Part shown: positions 57,701 to 60,954 of the stretch, in pieces
How positions within the stretch are numbered: position 1 is the first letter of the stretch
How the letters are laid out: each line of letters starts with the position of its first letter
Source: Sipunculus nudus
Taxonomy: Eukaryota; Annelida; Sipuncula; Golfingiida; Sipunculidae
Reading direction: 5' to 3'
Assembly (NCBI GenBank): GCA_026874595.1
Contig: CM049318.1
Span: forward strand, 37,159,956-37,223,955
Length of the DNA stretch: 64,000 nt
Notes under the pieces: model-generated
Databases searched by the model: none
Seen by the model: only the letters and a program-made list of their open reading frames with translations
What the model was told of the DNA's origin: nothing
Made by a program: the position numbers and the translations under genes

Positions 57701-60500
57701 AAATAAGCTTTGTTGCCCAGTGGGTAAACTTATTTTCACACCTTGCAGGAGTTTGTTGTAATCAAACCAAACACCAGGAAAAGGCGAGTCCTTACTGAAC
57801 ACCAGAAAGAGGTCATGAAGGATCAAAAAAGGTAAGCTGTAAATGACAAGTTTGTTTCATAACAGTATTACTTCATTGCACAATCTGTTTTTATACGCCT
57901 GTCTATGACCGGATGTATTATGGTATACCCATCGTTTCTCCATTAACTTTTAGTGTCACCCAATAACTTACTGGGGCTTTGAGGGATTTTCACAGAACCA
58001 TATTTTATGATTTTATTATTTTCACCATAACTACTGACCAATAAATTATCTAGCCTGAGTTCAATTATGGGCAAAATCCATGAAATGGAATAAGGTCAGA
58101 GGTCACTAGCTACTTTGTGGTTTTGCCGTGATAACTGACAAGGAATATGATAGATTTTGATAAAACTCAAGAAAAATGTTAATCAATAAAATATCTCGCC
58201 TAGGTTTGATTTCCAGCAAAATCCACCCATATTTAATGAGGTCAGACGTCACTGAACTTGGAGGCACTGTGGTGACTTAACGAAAATTCCTGTGGATTTC
58301 ATGAAACTCGTATATAGTTACCAATAGAGTTTCTTACCTCAATTAAATTCTCGGCCAAATTCAGGCATATTTAATGAGGTCTGATGTCACCAGGCTGCTT
58401 TGTACAGGCTGATATGTTGTGTTGCTGTGATAATGCACATGGAATATAATGGATTTTGATAAAACTCAATGGAAATATTAATCAATATAATATCTCACCT
58501 AAGTTCTATTTCCAGCAAAATTCATGAATATTTATTGAGGTCAGAGGTCACCAGACTTTGGTGGCACCACCCTGACTTGCCAAAAAAAATCTGATGGATT
58601 TACATAAAACTCATGCTGAGTATTAACCAACACAGTTTCTCACCTGAATTACATTCTCAGCAAATTCATGCATATTTAATGAGGTCAGAGGTCACAAAAT
58701 ATGCAACAGGCATATTATGCACCATTTTAAGTGCTCTTGTTCACAGTGTAACCTCCAGCTGTCTTTTATATAGGCATATAGACTGTTGATAAATAGACTG
58801 CTGATCCATTGACTGCTGATCCTCTTACAATTGTTCATATAGACAGGGATCAGATATACAAGTCCTTGCTGTTACATTTAAGACCTGTCGTTGGATCTTT
58901 CTGGTGTCATGCAGTCACTCTCCAGCAGTTTAAGTGTATTCTGGGATTATTTCTGCGTGTTCTGAATGGTCTGCTTGAAAGGTCATTTGTAAATTTATTC
59001 AAGTACAACAAAACTTTTTGAATTGATGAGATATCACTAATGTTGCTTTTATTTTAAAGGAAATTCAATATTGAACAAGGTTTAATCCAATTAGGAATCA
59101 TTCAGATGCAAGGAGTCCATTCTTATAGTCCTATAATCATGTGAATCCTGTAATCATAAAACTGATTAAAAGTCAAATTTCTTTAAAATTTCAATTTAAA
59201 AAGTATACCTAGACCCATGCTTCTGAAGGACTGATACATGACATTGGTGCCAGCTTTGACTAGGCAAATCTCAAGAACTGCTACTTGTGTAAACAATATT
59301 CTAATATTTTTGGCTACTGTTATATTTAACTTGCCGTGCAGCTTAGTTTTGTGTATGCTTCATTACAGGAGTGGAGGTATACCAGCACTTTACAACAACC
59401 TGGATGCCTCGCAGGATGTCTCCATGTCCAGTTTCTTCAGTATGGATACCCAGATGTCCCAAATGTCCCAAAAGTAAGTCTCATGTAGAGTGCATTAGGA
59501 ATAACTGAGTAGATCCTTCAACACCAAACATTTTGGGCTTCTGTTAAATGAAGGGATTTAAATATCCTAGACAAGCCACTTATGTATAGGTTGTAAATTA
59601 TCAGTTTCAAGGCTGATTGACAGCTTTGCATATACATCAGATACAATGTTAGATTTTAAGTAGTAGTTGTTTCACTGGTGCAGTATCGGTGTCATTTTGA
59701 AATCATTTCCAAATGAAAATAACCAACATGCTTATAAGTAGTGTTATACATGCATTTTGCTAAAATTACGGATTTCAAATATTTATTTACAGCCGCACTA
59801 CCTCTCTTTAAAATCTAATATCAGGGCTTTAAAAAATGTGGGGACATATGTCTGTGACACTTGAAATCTCACTTGGACACTCGTCTGTTCCAAGCATCTG
59901 ACCAGACCTCAATTTCTGACAGTTGGACTCAGAATATCAAAGTTTTCTCTTGTGGCAGTCAATGCCATGACAAATTACTTCAATCCACTTTTGCCAATTA
60001 CCTCAATCAATTGTGTAAACACTGATCTGACAGTTACCAATATCTGTTGGTTTTCTCTCTATGACACAATATCTATTCATTCAGATATTTAAAAAAAAAT
60101 CTAAAAGGCCCAAATTAACAGAACCCTTCAAAATATTACACAGATTTCATACCAGTTGGATATCCTCATTCCCTTTTGAAGTGCCAAAATTTTGGTCCGA
60201 GCATTCTACACTCTTTAATAAAATATTCTTCTTCTTGAAATCCTAACATAAAACTGAAATTTGGAAACATATCTTAAACAATACATGTTTATACACATAC
60301 CATTTGTACCACAAATGTTCCCTGTTCTAGCGGACTTGCTCATCATTTCTAACTTACACCAATTATTTAGAGATTTTTTGTTTTACAGGGTATCATCACC
60401 AGCAGACACCCCTGTAGAGATAAGACCATTTGCTTTTGCAAGCAAGCGACAGAAGTTGGACGATAACAAAGAGGCGGCAACTGAGGTCATCATTGAAAAG
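19678..60500 (+). CDS. RIF1: RIF1, N-terminal 1155 codons in 26 exons (gene-level entry, 3' end outside window)
   Basis: RIF1 is a large nuclear HEAT-repeat protein that recruits PP1 to oppose DDK at origins, acts below 53BP1 to limit end resection, and in yeast binds Rap1 at telomeres. The 26 exons listed below join with matching phases and no internal stop. Diagnostic blocks are TRALWCLSKQ (exon 3), the repeat with AWRVLMDNFAL (exon 7), TNEVNQGDALEHNF (exon 16), WNATFGQASLLVYPENLK (exon 21), and RVLTEHQKEVM / IPALYNNLDASQD (exons 24-25), all in the order known for RIF1. The conserved N-terminal helical domain is complete. The long disordered region, the PP1-docking RVxF/SILK motifs and the C-terminal DNA-binding module usually found further on are not in the window. 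The start chosen is the first ATG after the acceptor at 19649 (MMVMAAPGSSWL); ATGs at codons 2 and 4 are alternatives. Intron lengths vary greatly because of inserted repeats. Confidence 0.96.
20065..21406. mobile_element. 1342-bp non-autonomous Harbinger-like element
   Basis: GGCGTAAAAAAAGTCTTTGT is matched in inverse at the right end (ACAAAGACTTTTTTTTAAGCC), with TTA directly outside each end (20062-20064 and 21407-21409). TTA duplications with GG-starting inverted repeats are characteristic of PIF/Harbinger elements. The interior is less AT-rich than the surrounding intron and has no recognisable transposase; the only open frame, 20766-20999, gives an unremarkable 77-residue peptide. Confidence 0.6.
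21410..23041. other. Intron 1 remainder, no feature recognised
   Basis: AT-rich intronic DNA of RIF1 without exons, inverted repeats or tandem repeats that I could identify. Confidence 0.4.
23042..23638 (+). mobile_element. Family-2 hairpin element (GTATCCGCC...TTCTAGTT), full-length copy
   Basis: Starts with a hairpin, GTATCCGCCAAAAC / GTTTTGCGGATAC, and ends ...GTCGACTACCCGTATTCTAGTT-like sequence. Near the right end GGCGGATATACG is an inverted copy of the hairpin arm. The middle contains CGTTTGACCGATCAGG and ATGGTGGTGCCACCTGCAG. Other copies start at 32164 and 63357. No target duplication is seen. The plan fits a Helentron-associated (HINE-like) element; this class call is inference. Confidence 0.65.
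24172..24336 (+). CDS. RIF1: RIF1 coding exon 2
   Basis: Acceptor CTACAG, donor TGCAA|GTAAGT. Encodes residues 38-92, starting SSLLDGGEECILEEL and including ELAQGAAQALGLCLQN, the first HEAT-type helices. Needs two incoming bases and passes two. Confidence 0.92.
24665..25049 (+). mobile_element. Hairpin/GTCC-microsatellite element (GTCCCC...GGGGAC family)
   Basis: Begins with the hairpin CCCCACTTCTGCAGAATGGGG, followed by a GTCTGTCCGTCC microsatellite. Near the right end GCAGAAGGGGGAC is the inverse of the starting arm. A tandem pair of about 60 bp (ATATGACATGTGGAGACATC twice, 24905 and 24956) lies inside. The plan matches the other hairpin families in this window. An ORF read across it on the - strand is not a gene. 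Confidence 0.6.
25367..25508 (+). CDS. RIF1: RIF1 coding exon 3
   Basis: Acceptor CTGCAG, donor AAAGAG|GTAAAC. Encodes residues 93-140 with the RIF1 signature KDKVMMTRALWCLSKQQLP. Ends in phase 0. Confidence 0.95.
25545..25866. mobile_element. 322-bp Harbinger-like MITE
   Basis: GGCCAAAATAAAAAAAAGGT at the left is inverted at the right (ATTTTTTTTTGGCC), with GGTATGGTTCTCAGG inside the left arm matched by CCTGAGAACCATACC. TTA lies outside both ends (25542-25544, 25867-25869). Confidence 0.65.
26467..29058 (+). mobile_element. Family-1 hairpin element B, nested inside A (2592 bp)
   Basis: Complete copy from AGCTCAGCTG to CCCTTGTT. The flanks are ...TTTTTTATT and AAAATCC..., which together rebuild the uninterrupted sequence TTTATTAAAAACC that B itself carries at 26681. 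So both ends are known within two bases, and no target site was duplicated. Closely similar to copy C at 49005. No protein-coding capacity. Confidence 0.8.
29689..29710. repeat. Poly-C tract, 22 bases
   Basis: Uninterrupted C22 inside intron 3. A second tract of C15 lies at 37061-37075. Length may be affected by sequencing error. Confidence 0.9.
30991..31076 (+). CDS. RIF1: RIF1 coding exon 4
   Basis: Acceptor TCTGCCAG, donor GCAG|GTAAGT. Encodes residues 141-168, LETILAALETAFEISSLTVE then FEALNCLS. The FEALN block is conserved in RIF1. Passes two bases. Confidence 0.93.
31192..31715 (+). mobile_element. Family-3 element (CCTGTC...GGTATACCC), copy 1
   Basis: Starts CCTGTCATATGATGGAAGTATTACGGTATACCC and contains repeated TTAATGAGGTCAGAGGTCAC and GGATTTTCAATAAACTCA motifs. 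Related copies at about 56156 and 57891 end ...GTGCTCTTGTT; the end of this copy is diverged. Sits between RIF1 exons 4 and 5. Confidence 0.55.
31877..32069 (+). CDS. RIF1: RIF1 coding exon 5
   Basis: Acceptor CATTAAG, donor CCC|GTAAGT. Encodes residues 169-233, with WLKFLVLPMASSSAEKIRTA and the helix LTLFENNLDLATAHQPILAK. Completes the Arg codon begun in exon 4 and ends in phase 0. Confidence 0.94.
32164..32712 (+). mobile_element. Family-2 hairpin element, copy 2
   Basis: Begins GTATGAACCAAAACAAAGTTTTGCGGATAC (hairpin partly decayed), continues with AGTGGCGCCACCTACA and ATATGGCGGATATAG, and ends GTCGACTACCCGTATTCTTGTT. A short start fragment of family 1 (TTTTTAGCTCAGCTGACTG) follows at about 32876-32895. 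Confidence 0.6.
33333..33425 (+). CDS. RIF1: RIF1 coding exon 6
   Basis: Acceptor GTTTTAAG, donor GAAAG|GTACAC. Encodes residues 234-264, KLAPELQKLMAAKEDMYLLR then IWKHYIRTLGK, phase 0 at both sides. Confidence 0.93.
33717..33773. repeat. AT dinucleotide microsatellite
   Basis: Nearly pure (AT)n of more than 50 bases. To its right (33780-34170) the phrase ATGTCACCCCGTAAC occurs twice about 275 bp apart, suggesting an old pogo-like insertion that I could not delimit. Confidence 0.9.
34280..34415 (+). CDS. RIF1: RIF1 coding exon 7
   Basis: Acceptor TTACTCAG, donor CATG|GTAAGA. Encodes residues 265-309, SLHHGPAINQLLVFVEHGFK and AFHAWRVLMDNFALCH, a HEAT-type repeat with the RIF1-typical AW-x3-(I/M)DNFAL. 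Passes one base. Confidence 0.95.
34807..34958 (+). CDS. RIF1: RIF1 coding exon 8
   Basis: Acceptor GTTTGCAG, donor CCAG|GTCAGT. Encodes residues 310-360, including RRVKLIMQVFRINNAKTEEL and WWHFVCKLQ; the paired Trp residues are conserved in RIF1. Confidence 0.94.
35005..35191. mobile_element. 187-bp pogo/Tigger-like MITE
   Basis: CAGTAGAGC at the left and GCTCTACTG at the right are inverted, each bordered by TA. Internal TTTATCTGAAA / TTTATCCAAA phrases are typical of pogo-type termini. Confidence 0.7.
35303..35423 (+). CDS. RIF1: RIF1 coding exon 9
   Basis: Acceptor TATCTTCAG, donor GATAG|GTATGA. Encodes residues 361-400: VCIPLLVFCFGASHGMVVGT followed by a Ser/Thr/Pro linker TPSVTRTQNPSGAATP. 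In RIF1 a loop rich in SP/TP interrupts the helical domain at this place. Confidence 0.94.
35449..36256. mobile_element. About 810-bp TIR element (CAGGCCTC ends)
   Basis: CAGGCCTCAAATTT on the left is matched by AAATTCGAGGCCTG on the right. GTTCT lies outside both ends, a short possible target duplication. The interior contains GCCGGTTAAAATTGGCTGGC-type segments but no recognisable transposase. The TIR style is hAT-like, but the duplication is shorter than the usual eight bases. Confidence 0.5.
36605..36781. mobile_element. 177-bp pogo/Tigger-like MITE
   Basis: CAGTGGAACCCTGC and GTAGGGTTCCGCTG are imperfect inverted ends directly flanked by TA (36603-36604, 36782-36783). Internal TGCGACCACC / TTACGACCACTT repeats. 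Ends 41 bp before RIF1 exon 10, within the polypyrimidine/branch region of the intron. Confidence 0.75.
36823..36990 (+). CDS. RIF1: RIF1 coding exon 10
   Basis: Acceptor TTTTCCAG, donor ATTG|GTGAGT. Encodes residues 401-456: the end of the linker (VPGAMASPATPKMSLPG), then the helix YKSVQLLGVQALAQMLG. Corresponds to the RIF1 segment with the IQLLGLEML-type helix. Confidence 0.94.
37351..37458 (+). CDS. RIF1: RIF1 coding exon 11
   Basis: Acceptor TTCCACAG, donor GATG|GTAAGG. Encodes residues 457-492, EKIDCDIITGVTFFMKQATP and FAIQETLSSFSDI. The phrase ATTGATGGTAAGAAA is repeated imperfectly three times just after the donor, giving pseudo-donors. Confidence 0.93.
38055..38212 (+). CDS. RIF1: RIF1 coding exon 12
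   Basis: Acceptor CTCCCCAG, donor ATAGTG|GTAAGC. Encodes residues 493-545, FQHIMYRLVALMNSCLE and EVFTIFMSALQNILGSS, two amphipathic helices of the HEAT array. Confidence 0.94.
38213..39751. other. RIF1 intron 12, nothing recognised
   Basis: About 1.5 kb of AT-rich intron. I saw no inverted-repeat element, tandem repeat or further exon in it. Confidence 0.4.
39752..39835 (+). CDS. RIF1: RIF1 coding exon 13
   Basis: Acceptor CTTTTTCAG, donor ATGCAG|GTAATT. Encodes residues 546-573, KLFQAVMCLPAKVFGSSVYH, matching the RIF1 region with LP-x-KVLGS-x-Y. Phase 0 at both sides. Confidence 0.92.
40207..40280 (+). CDS. RIF1: RIF1 coding exon 14
   Basis: Acceptor CATACCAG, donor GAAGG|GTGAGT. Encodes residues 574-597, GCPALVIIELLVQSGILQNP. 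Passes two bases. Confidence 0.92.
40691..40871 (+). CDS. RIF1: RIF1 coding exon 15
   Basis: Acceptor GTACTTCAG, donor CAAG|GTCAGC. Encodes residues 598-658 with LSFCQSVLQILDQAS and AWRAWALVVHPLHEDIIK, the latter matching the RIF1 W-x2-W-x3-V-x-PL block. Confidence 0.95.
40938..41010 (+). repeat. tRNA-like sequence, probably a SINE head
   Basis: TAGCAAGGTGGTTGGAATG resembles an internal A box, followed after a stem-loop-like stretch by GGTTCAAATCTTGG, close to the B-box consensus GGTTCAAATCC. The acceptor arm is not convincing, so this is more likely a tRNA-derived SINE head than a working tRNA. Confidence 0.4.
41453..41557 (+). CDS. RIF1: RIF1 coding exon 16
   Basis: Acceptor TGTTGTAG, donor CACAG|GTAAAT. 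Encodes residues 659-693: TNEVNQGDALEHNFGCLVTA followed by LTLPVARILPHELSQ. TNEVNQGDALEHNF is the most strongly conserved RIF1 stretch visible here and by itself identifies the gene. Confidence 0.97.
41800..42090 (-). repeat. Probable tRNA-derived SINE
   Basis: On the - strand, from about 42088 leftwards, GTGTGATGGCGTTATGATTAGGGCGCTGG looks like an A-box region, and GGTTGTGGGTTCATGTC like a B box, with a TGT-anticodon-like loop between. Less tRNA-like sequence continues to about 41800, as in a SINE body. Antisense to RIF1 in intron 16. Confidence 0.45.
42234..42383 (+). CDS. RIF1: RIF1 coding exon 17
   Basis: Acceptor TTTTGCCAG, donor CAAG|GTATAA. Encodes residues 694-743, SVLKTWTDLYSTFARLAALV and EVCCKMVDITSDEELK. 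Phase 0 at both ends; the following intron holds the DIRS element. Confidence 0.95.
42625..42705 (+). repeat. Weak tRNA-like sequence
   Basis: GTAGCTTCATAGTTAGTGTG resembles an A box and GTGTGTTCAAACTTG a decayed B box. Likely a degenerate SINE head; it lies about 75 bp left of the DIRS terminal repeat. Confidence 0.3.
42781..42930 (+). repeat. DIRS left inverted terminal repeat
   Basis: From TTTTCTGTATTAATGAGAAT to GGTAGAGCCACATTATTC. It pairs with 47578-47727 over 150 bp with two mismatches by eye (GTCATC against GGTATC). Confidence 0.95.
43020..44907 (+). pseudogene. DIRS ORF1 (gag-like), frameshifted
   Basis: A Cys/His cluster, C-x2-C-x7-C-x6-C-x2-C, lies at about 43113-43183 (HPSCLHCRS...CYYCHRW), like the zinc-knuckle-type motif of DIRS ORF1. 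A Pro/Ala/Ser-rich stretch follows. The best reading from about 43740 is the frame containing QAWHTMKSDLLDQVACTMQE. The 3' part is in another frame, 44374-44907, with VNDLQAVTSLLSISPDPAML and an Arg/Pro/Ser-rich tail. At least two frame changes (between the Cys cluster and 43740, and at about 44240-44370) show the ORF is broken. The end overlaps the start of the RT frame, as is usual in these elements. Confidence 0.65.
44883..46910 (+). pseudogene. DIRS reverse transcriptase / recombinase N-terminal frame, interrupted
   Basis: One frame runs from within the ORF1 tail through RT, broken by a TAA at 45171 where a conserved Lys codon is expected in the VP-K-PHGQWRP block; a single base change explains it. 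RT motifs follow: NWAFKIDLTDAYFHVPIHP, FRALPF, YLDDWLV (45483-45503, catalytic Asp pair) and VNVQKSYLVP with FLGVVLD. Between about 45985 and 46010 the expected RNase H domain, with its Asp/Glu residues, is missing and the frame shifts: the segment ALIPRLLLRLS...LIVPFHPAAPWFP is in the next frame. Homology then returns to the first frame with the recombinase N-terminal helices (RVYDSRWLIFSRWARERHID) and the first catalytic Arg in GRRAELHAL. Confidence 0.8.
46880..47361 (+). pseudogene. DIRS tyrosine recombinase C-terminal part
   Basis: After a frameshift near 46890-46910 the catalytic half of the recombinase continues in the next frame. It shows ISNWIKAAIIAAHDSL, the box HEVRAIASSFA (47083-47115, His and Arg of the catalytic set), and WKSPSTFTQFYLKDV, whose Tyr (47191-47193) is the nucleophile. 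The protein ends after a Ser/Thr-rich tail at 47361. The catalytic residues R, H-x2-R and Y are all present on the two pieces but cannot be made as one chain. Confidence 0.8.
47418..47535 (+). repeat. DIRS internal complementary region
   Basis: The first part, TTCTCATTAATACAGAAAAC plus GCTCACAT, is the inverse of the left outer edge. The second part, from CCCCCCATTCCCCTCCCC to GGATGTGAGCTTTTCTG, is the inverse of the sequence lying outside the right terminal repeat (47721-47783), with about two mismatches in 60. Having the inverses of both outer edges side by side is the hallmark of DIRS elements, where this region templates the joining of the ends into a circle. Confidence 0.85.
47578..47783 (+). 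repeat. DIRS right inverted terminal repeat with extension
   Basis: 47578-47727 is the inverse of the left repeat. It is followed by about 56 bp (CTCACATCCCTTTACTAACA ... GGGGAATGGGGGGGTT) with no counterpart at the left end but matched by the internal complementary region. A right-end extension of this kind is known from DIRS-1. Confidence 0.85.
47784..48040. mobile_element. 3' remnant of a hAT-like MITE
   Basis: GGGCAAGTAAAA occurs repeatedly and the stretch ends TTAATGTTGAGCCCTG, which looks like a right terminal repeat. No matching left end (CAGGGCTCAACA) was found before the DIRS element, so only the right part is present. Confidence 0.35.
48053..48152 (+). CDS. RIF1: RIF1 coding exon 18
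   Basis: Acceptor ATGTTACAG, donor AACA|GTAAGT. Encodes residues 744-776, VFSFLDGLSQMLWTILDKFD followed by FSALSTATTFNFN. Spliced in phase to exon 17 across the DIRS-containing intron. Confidence 0.93.
48604..48746 (+). CDS. RIF1: RIF1 coding exon 19
   Basis: Acceptor GTTTCCAG, donor AACAG|GTAAAC. Encodes residues 777-824: a basic linker SPNSPVRFSRKQQQHPLGSL, then the helix HYAVKLIAMLVRGLVQ. Corresponds to the RIF1 stretch with S-P-x-R linker and PLGKLTSL-type helix. Confidence 0.94.
49005..53670 (+). mobile_element. Family-1 hairpin element C, interrupted by a 2-kb transposon
   Basis: Same ends as element B (AGCTCAGCTGACTATAAG to CCCATAGGTCCCTTGTT), with a longer GTCC/GTCTGTCC array at 49057-49107. 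Without the inserted element it would be about 2645 bp, against 2592 bp for B, and the two are very similar throughout. It fills RIF1 intron 19. Confidence 0.75.
50752..52766. mobile_element. 2015-bp TIR transposon with 6-bp target duplication
   Basis: CAGGGTTCGTAC and GTACGAACCCTG are inverted ends, with GTAGAA on both sides (50746-50751, 52767-52772). The empty site is preserved in copy B (GGGTAGAATGTCAC near 28155), which confirms the boundaries. Just inside both ends lie several direct copies of CTTGAAAAGTGCTTGAA. The interior is less AT-rich than the host element. It holds no recognised transposase; the longest - strand ORF (52072-51743, 109 residues, with PGNTCEGRYLTITDAARFLF) matches nothing I know. 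Confidence 0.8.
53959..54153 (+). CDS. RIF1: RIF1 coding exon 20
   Basis: Acceptor ATGTTACAG, donor GAAG|GTAGGT. Encodes residues 825-889, SALTHAIQALTTLFSHVSSQ, TMITQLFSKLAEPVSQLY and WITEQLLQK. Matches the RIF1 stretch with LGHISLPS-x-I-type helices. Phase 0 at both ends. Confidence 0.95.
54585..54787 (+). CDS. RIF1: RIF1 coding exon 21
   Basis: Acceptor TGCGACAG after a T-run; donor TTGAA|GTTTGT. Encodes residues 890-956: LDKLWLDITTCLQGRHKGPY, LLKAMSPLWEATFLHPRRQI, then VWNATFGQASLLVYPENLK. The donor is weak, but it is the only one that keeps the frame into exon 22 and gives the expected LK-x-VLxQxKQK sequence. Reading on through the donor stays open for about 40 codons before a stop, so intron retention would give a truncated protein. 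Confidence 0.92.
55321..55717. mobile_element. Possible hAT-like MITE
   Basis: TAGAGCTCTGCAATTA at the left and ATTCCTAGCTCTA at the right are imperfect inverted ends around AT-rich ATTAATC / GATTAAT motifs facing one another. No clear target duplication. Confidence 0.35.
55946..56051 (+). CDS. RIF1: RIF1 coding exon 22
   Basis: Acceptor TTTTTACAG, donor GTATG|GTAAGG. Encodes residues 957-992, TVLAQVKQKSTLRLPSWESS then an acidic S/T stretch (LVSEIDDTPVSQMSM). It joins LVYPENLK of exon 21 to complete the last helix of the N-terminal domain. Confidence 0.93.
56156..56675 (+). mobile_element. Family-3 element, copy 2
   Basis: Begins GCCTGTCATATGTCGGGAGT, continues TATTATGGTATATCCAAC, and has the repeated AATAAGGTCACGGGTCAC and GGATTTTCATGAAACTCATT phrases. 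Ends GTGCTCTTGTT. Confidence 0.6.
57003..57191 (+). CDS. RIF1: RIF1 coding exon 23
   Basis: Acceptor AATAAATCAG, donor GATGAT|GTGAGT. Encodes residues 993-1055, a basic disordered stretch rich in SP sites: GGTQPSLPPIVGLASPHKAV, SPSIKKSPLKQMKSPPQPNS and ARKKLSLSV. Marks the transition from the helical domain to the disordered region of RIF1; the SP-K/R sites are likely CDK targets. Confidence 0.92.
57749..57831 (+). CDS. RIF1: RIF1 coding exon 24
   Basis: Acceptor CCTTGCAG, donor AAAAAG|GTAAGC. Encodes residues 1056-1082 with EFVVIKPNTRKRRVLTEHQK then EVMKDQK. The block R-(I/V)-LT-x-HQKEV is conserved in RIF1. Confidence 0.95.
57891..58741 (+). mobile_element. Family-3 element, copy 3 (longest)
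   Basis: Begins TATACGCCTGTCTATGACCGG and TATTATGGTATACCC; near the right end CAACAGGCATATTATGC carries an inverted ACAGGC of the start, then ...GTGCTCTTGTT. The interior is built of about three diverged units, each with a TTTAATGAGGTCAGAGGTCAC-like line and a CAAAACTCA line. Confidence 0.6.
59369..59473 (+). CDS. RIF1: RIF1 coding exon 25
   Basis: Acceptor CATTACAG, donor CAAAA|GTAAGT. Encodes residues 1083-1117: SGGIPALYNNLDASQDVSMS, then SFFSMDTQMSQMSQ. IPA-x-YNNLD-x-SQD directly after the HQKEV block is diagnostic for RIF1. Confidence 0.95.
59474..60388. other. RIF1 intron 25, nothing recognised
   Basis: About 0.9 kb without an exon, TIR pair or tandem repeat that I could identify. Confidence 0.4.
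60389..60500 (+). CDS. RIF1: RIF1 coding exon 26 (last in window)
   Basis: Acceptor TTTTACAG, donor GAAAAG|GTAGGT. Encodes residues 1118-1155, VSSPADTPVEIRPFAFASKR then QKLDDNKEAATEVIIEK. Similarity to other RIF1 proteins is low here, as expected in the disordered part; it is supported by splice sites, phase and composition. The good donor implies more exons beyond 64000. Confidence 0.85.
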
Positions 60501-60661
60501 GTAGGTTCAAATTATTTGCAGCGATTTTTTGATCTTTCATACATTGTCTTCATGTTTGCATGATGTCTGAAATGCTAAGATCATTATTGATTTCAGGTGT
60601 TTTTCTATAAAAGTTGATTGGTAACATCATTAAATTATCTGATGCAACATTTTAACTCATT

Positions 60662-60698
60662 GTATCCCAAAACAAAGTCAACTACCCGTATTCTAGTT
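60662..60698 (+). repeat. 37-bp family-2 remnant with fused ends
   Basis: GTATCCCAAAACAAAG (left end of family 2) is joined directly to TCAACTACCCGTATTCTAGTT-like right-end sequence. Everything between the two ends is missing. Confidence 0.65.
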
Positions 60699-60954
60699 TT
60701 CATATGGATTCATTTAAATATAAAACAGAACCTGGTAATAAAAAATATATAATTATGCCCAAACATGTTAAATATTTAATTGAAAGAAGGGCACCATTGG
60801 GCCAGAATAATGATACATGTACATATATGTATTTGAGAAATCATATAATTTTATAAATATGTGTTATTATTACAGTTTAAAGCATGGTTATATAAGCATA
60901 TATATAACACTGTTTTTGAATGATTATAATATTACAGATTTTGGCCTTTTTAGC

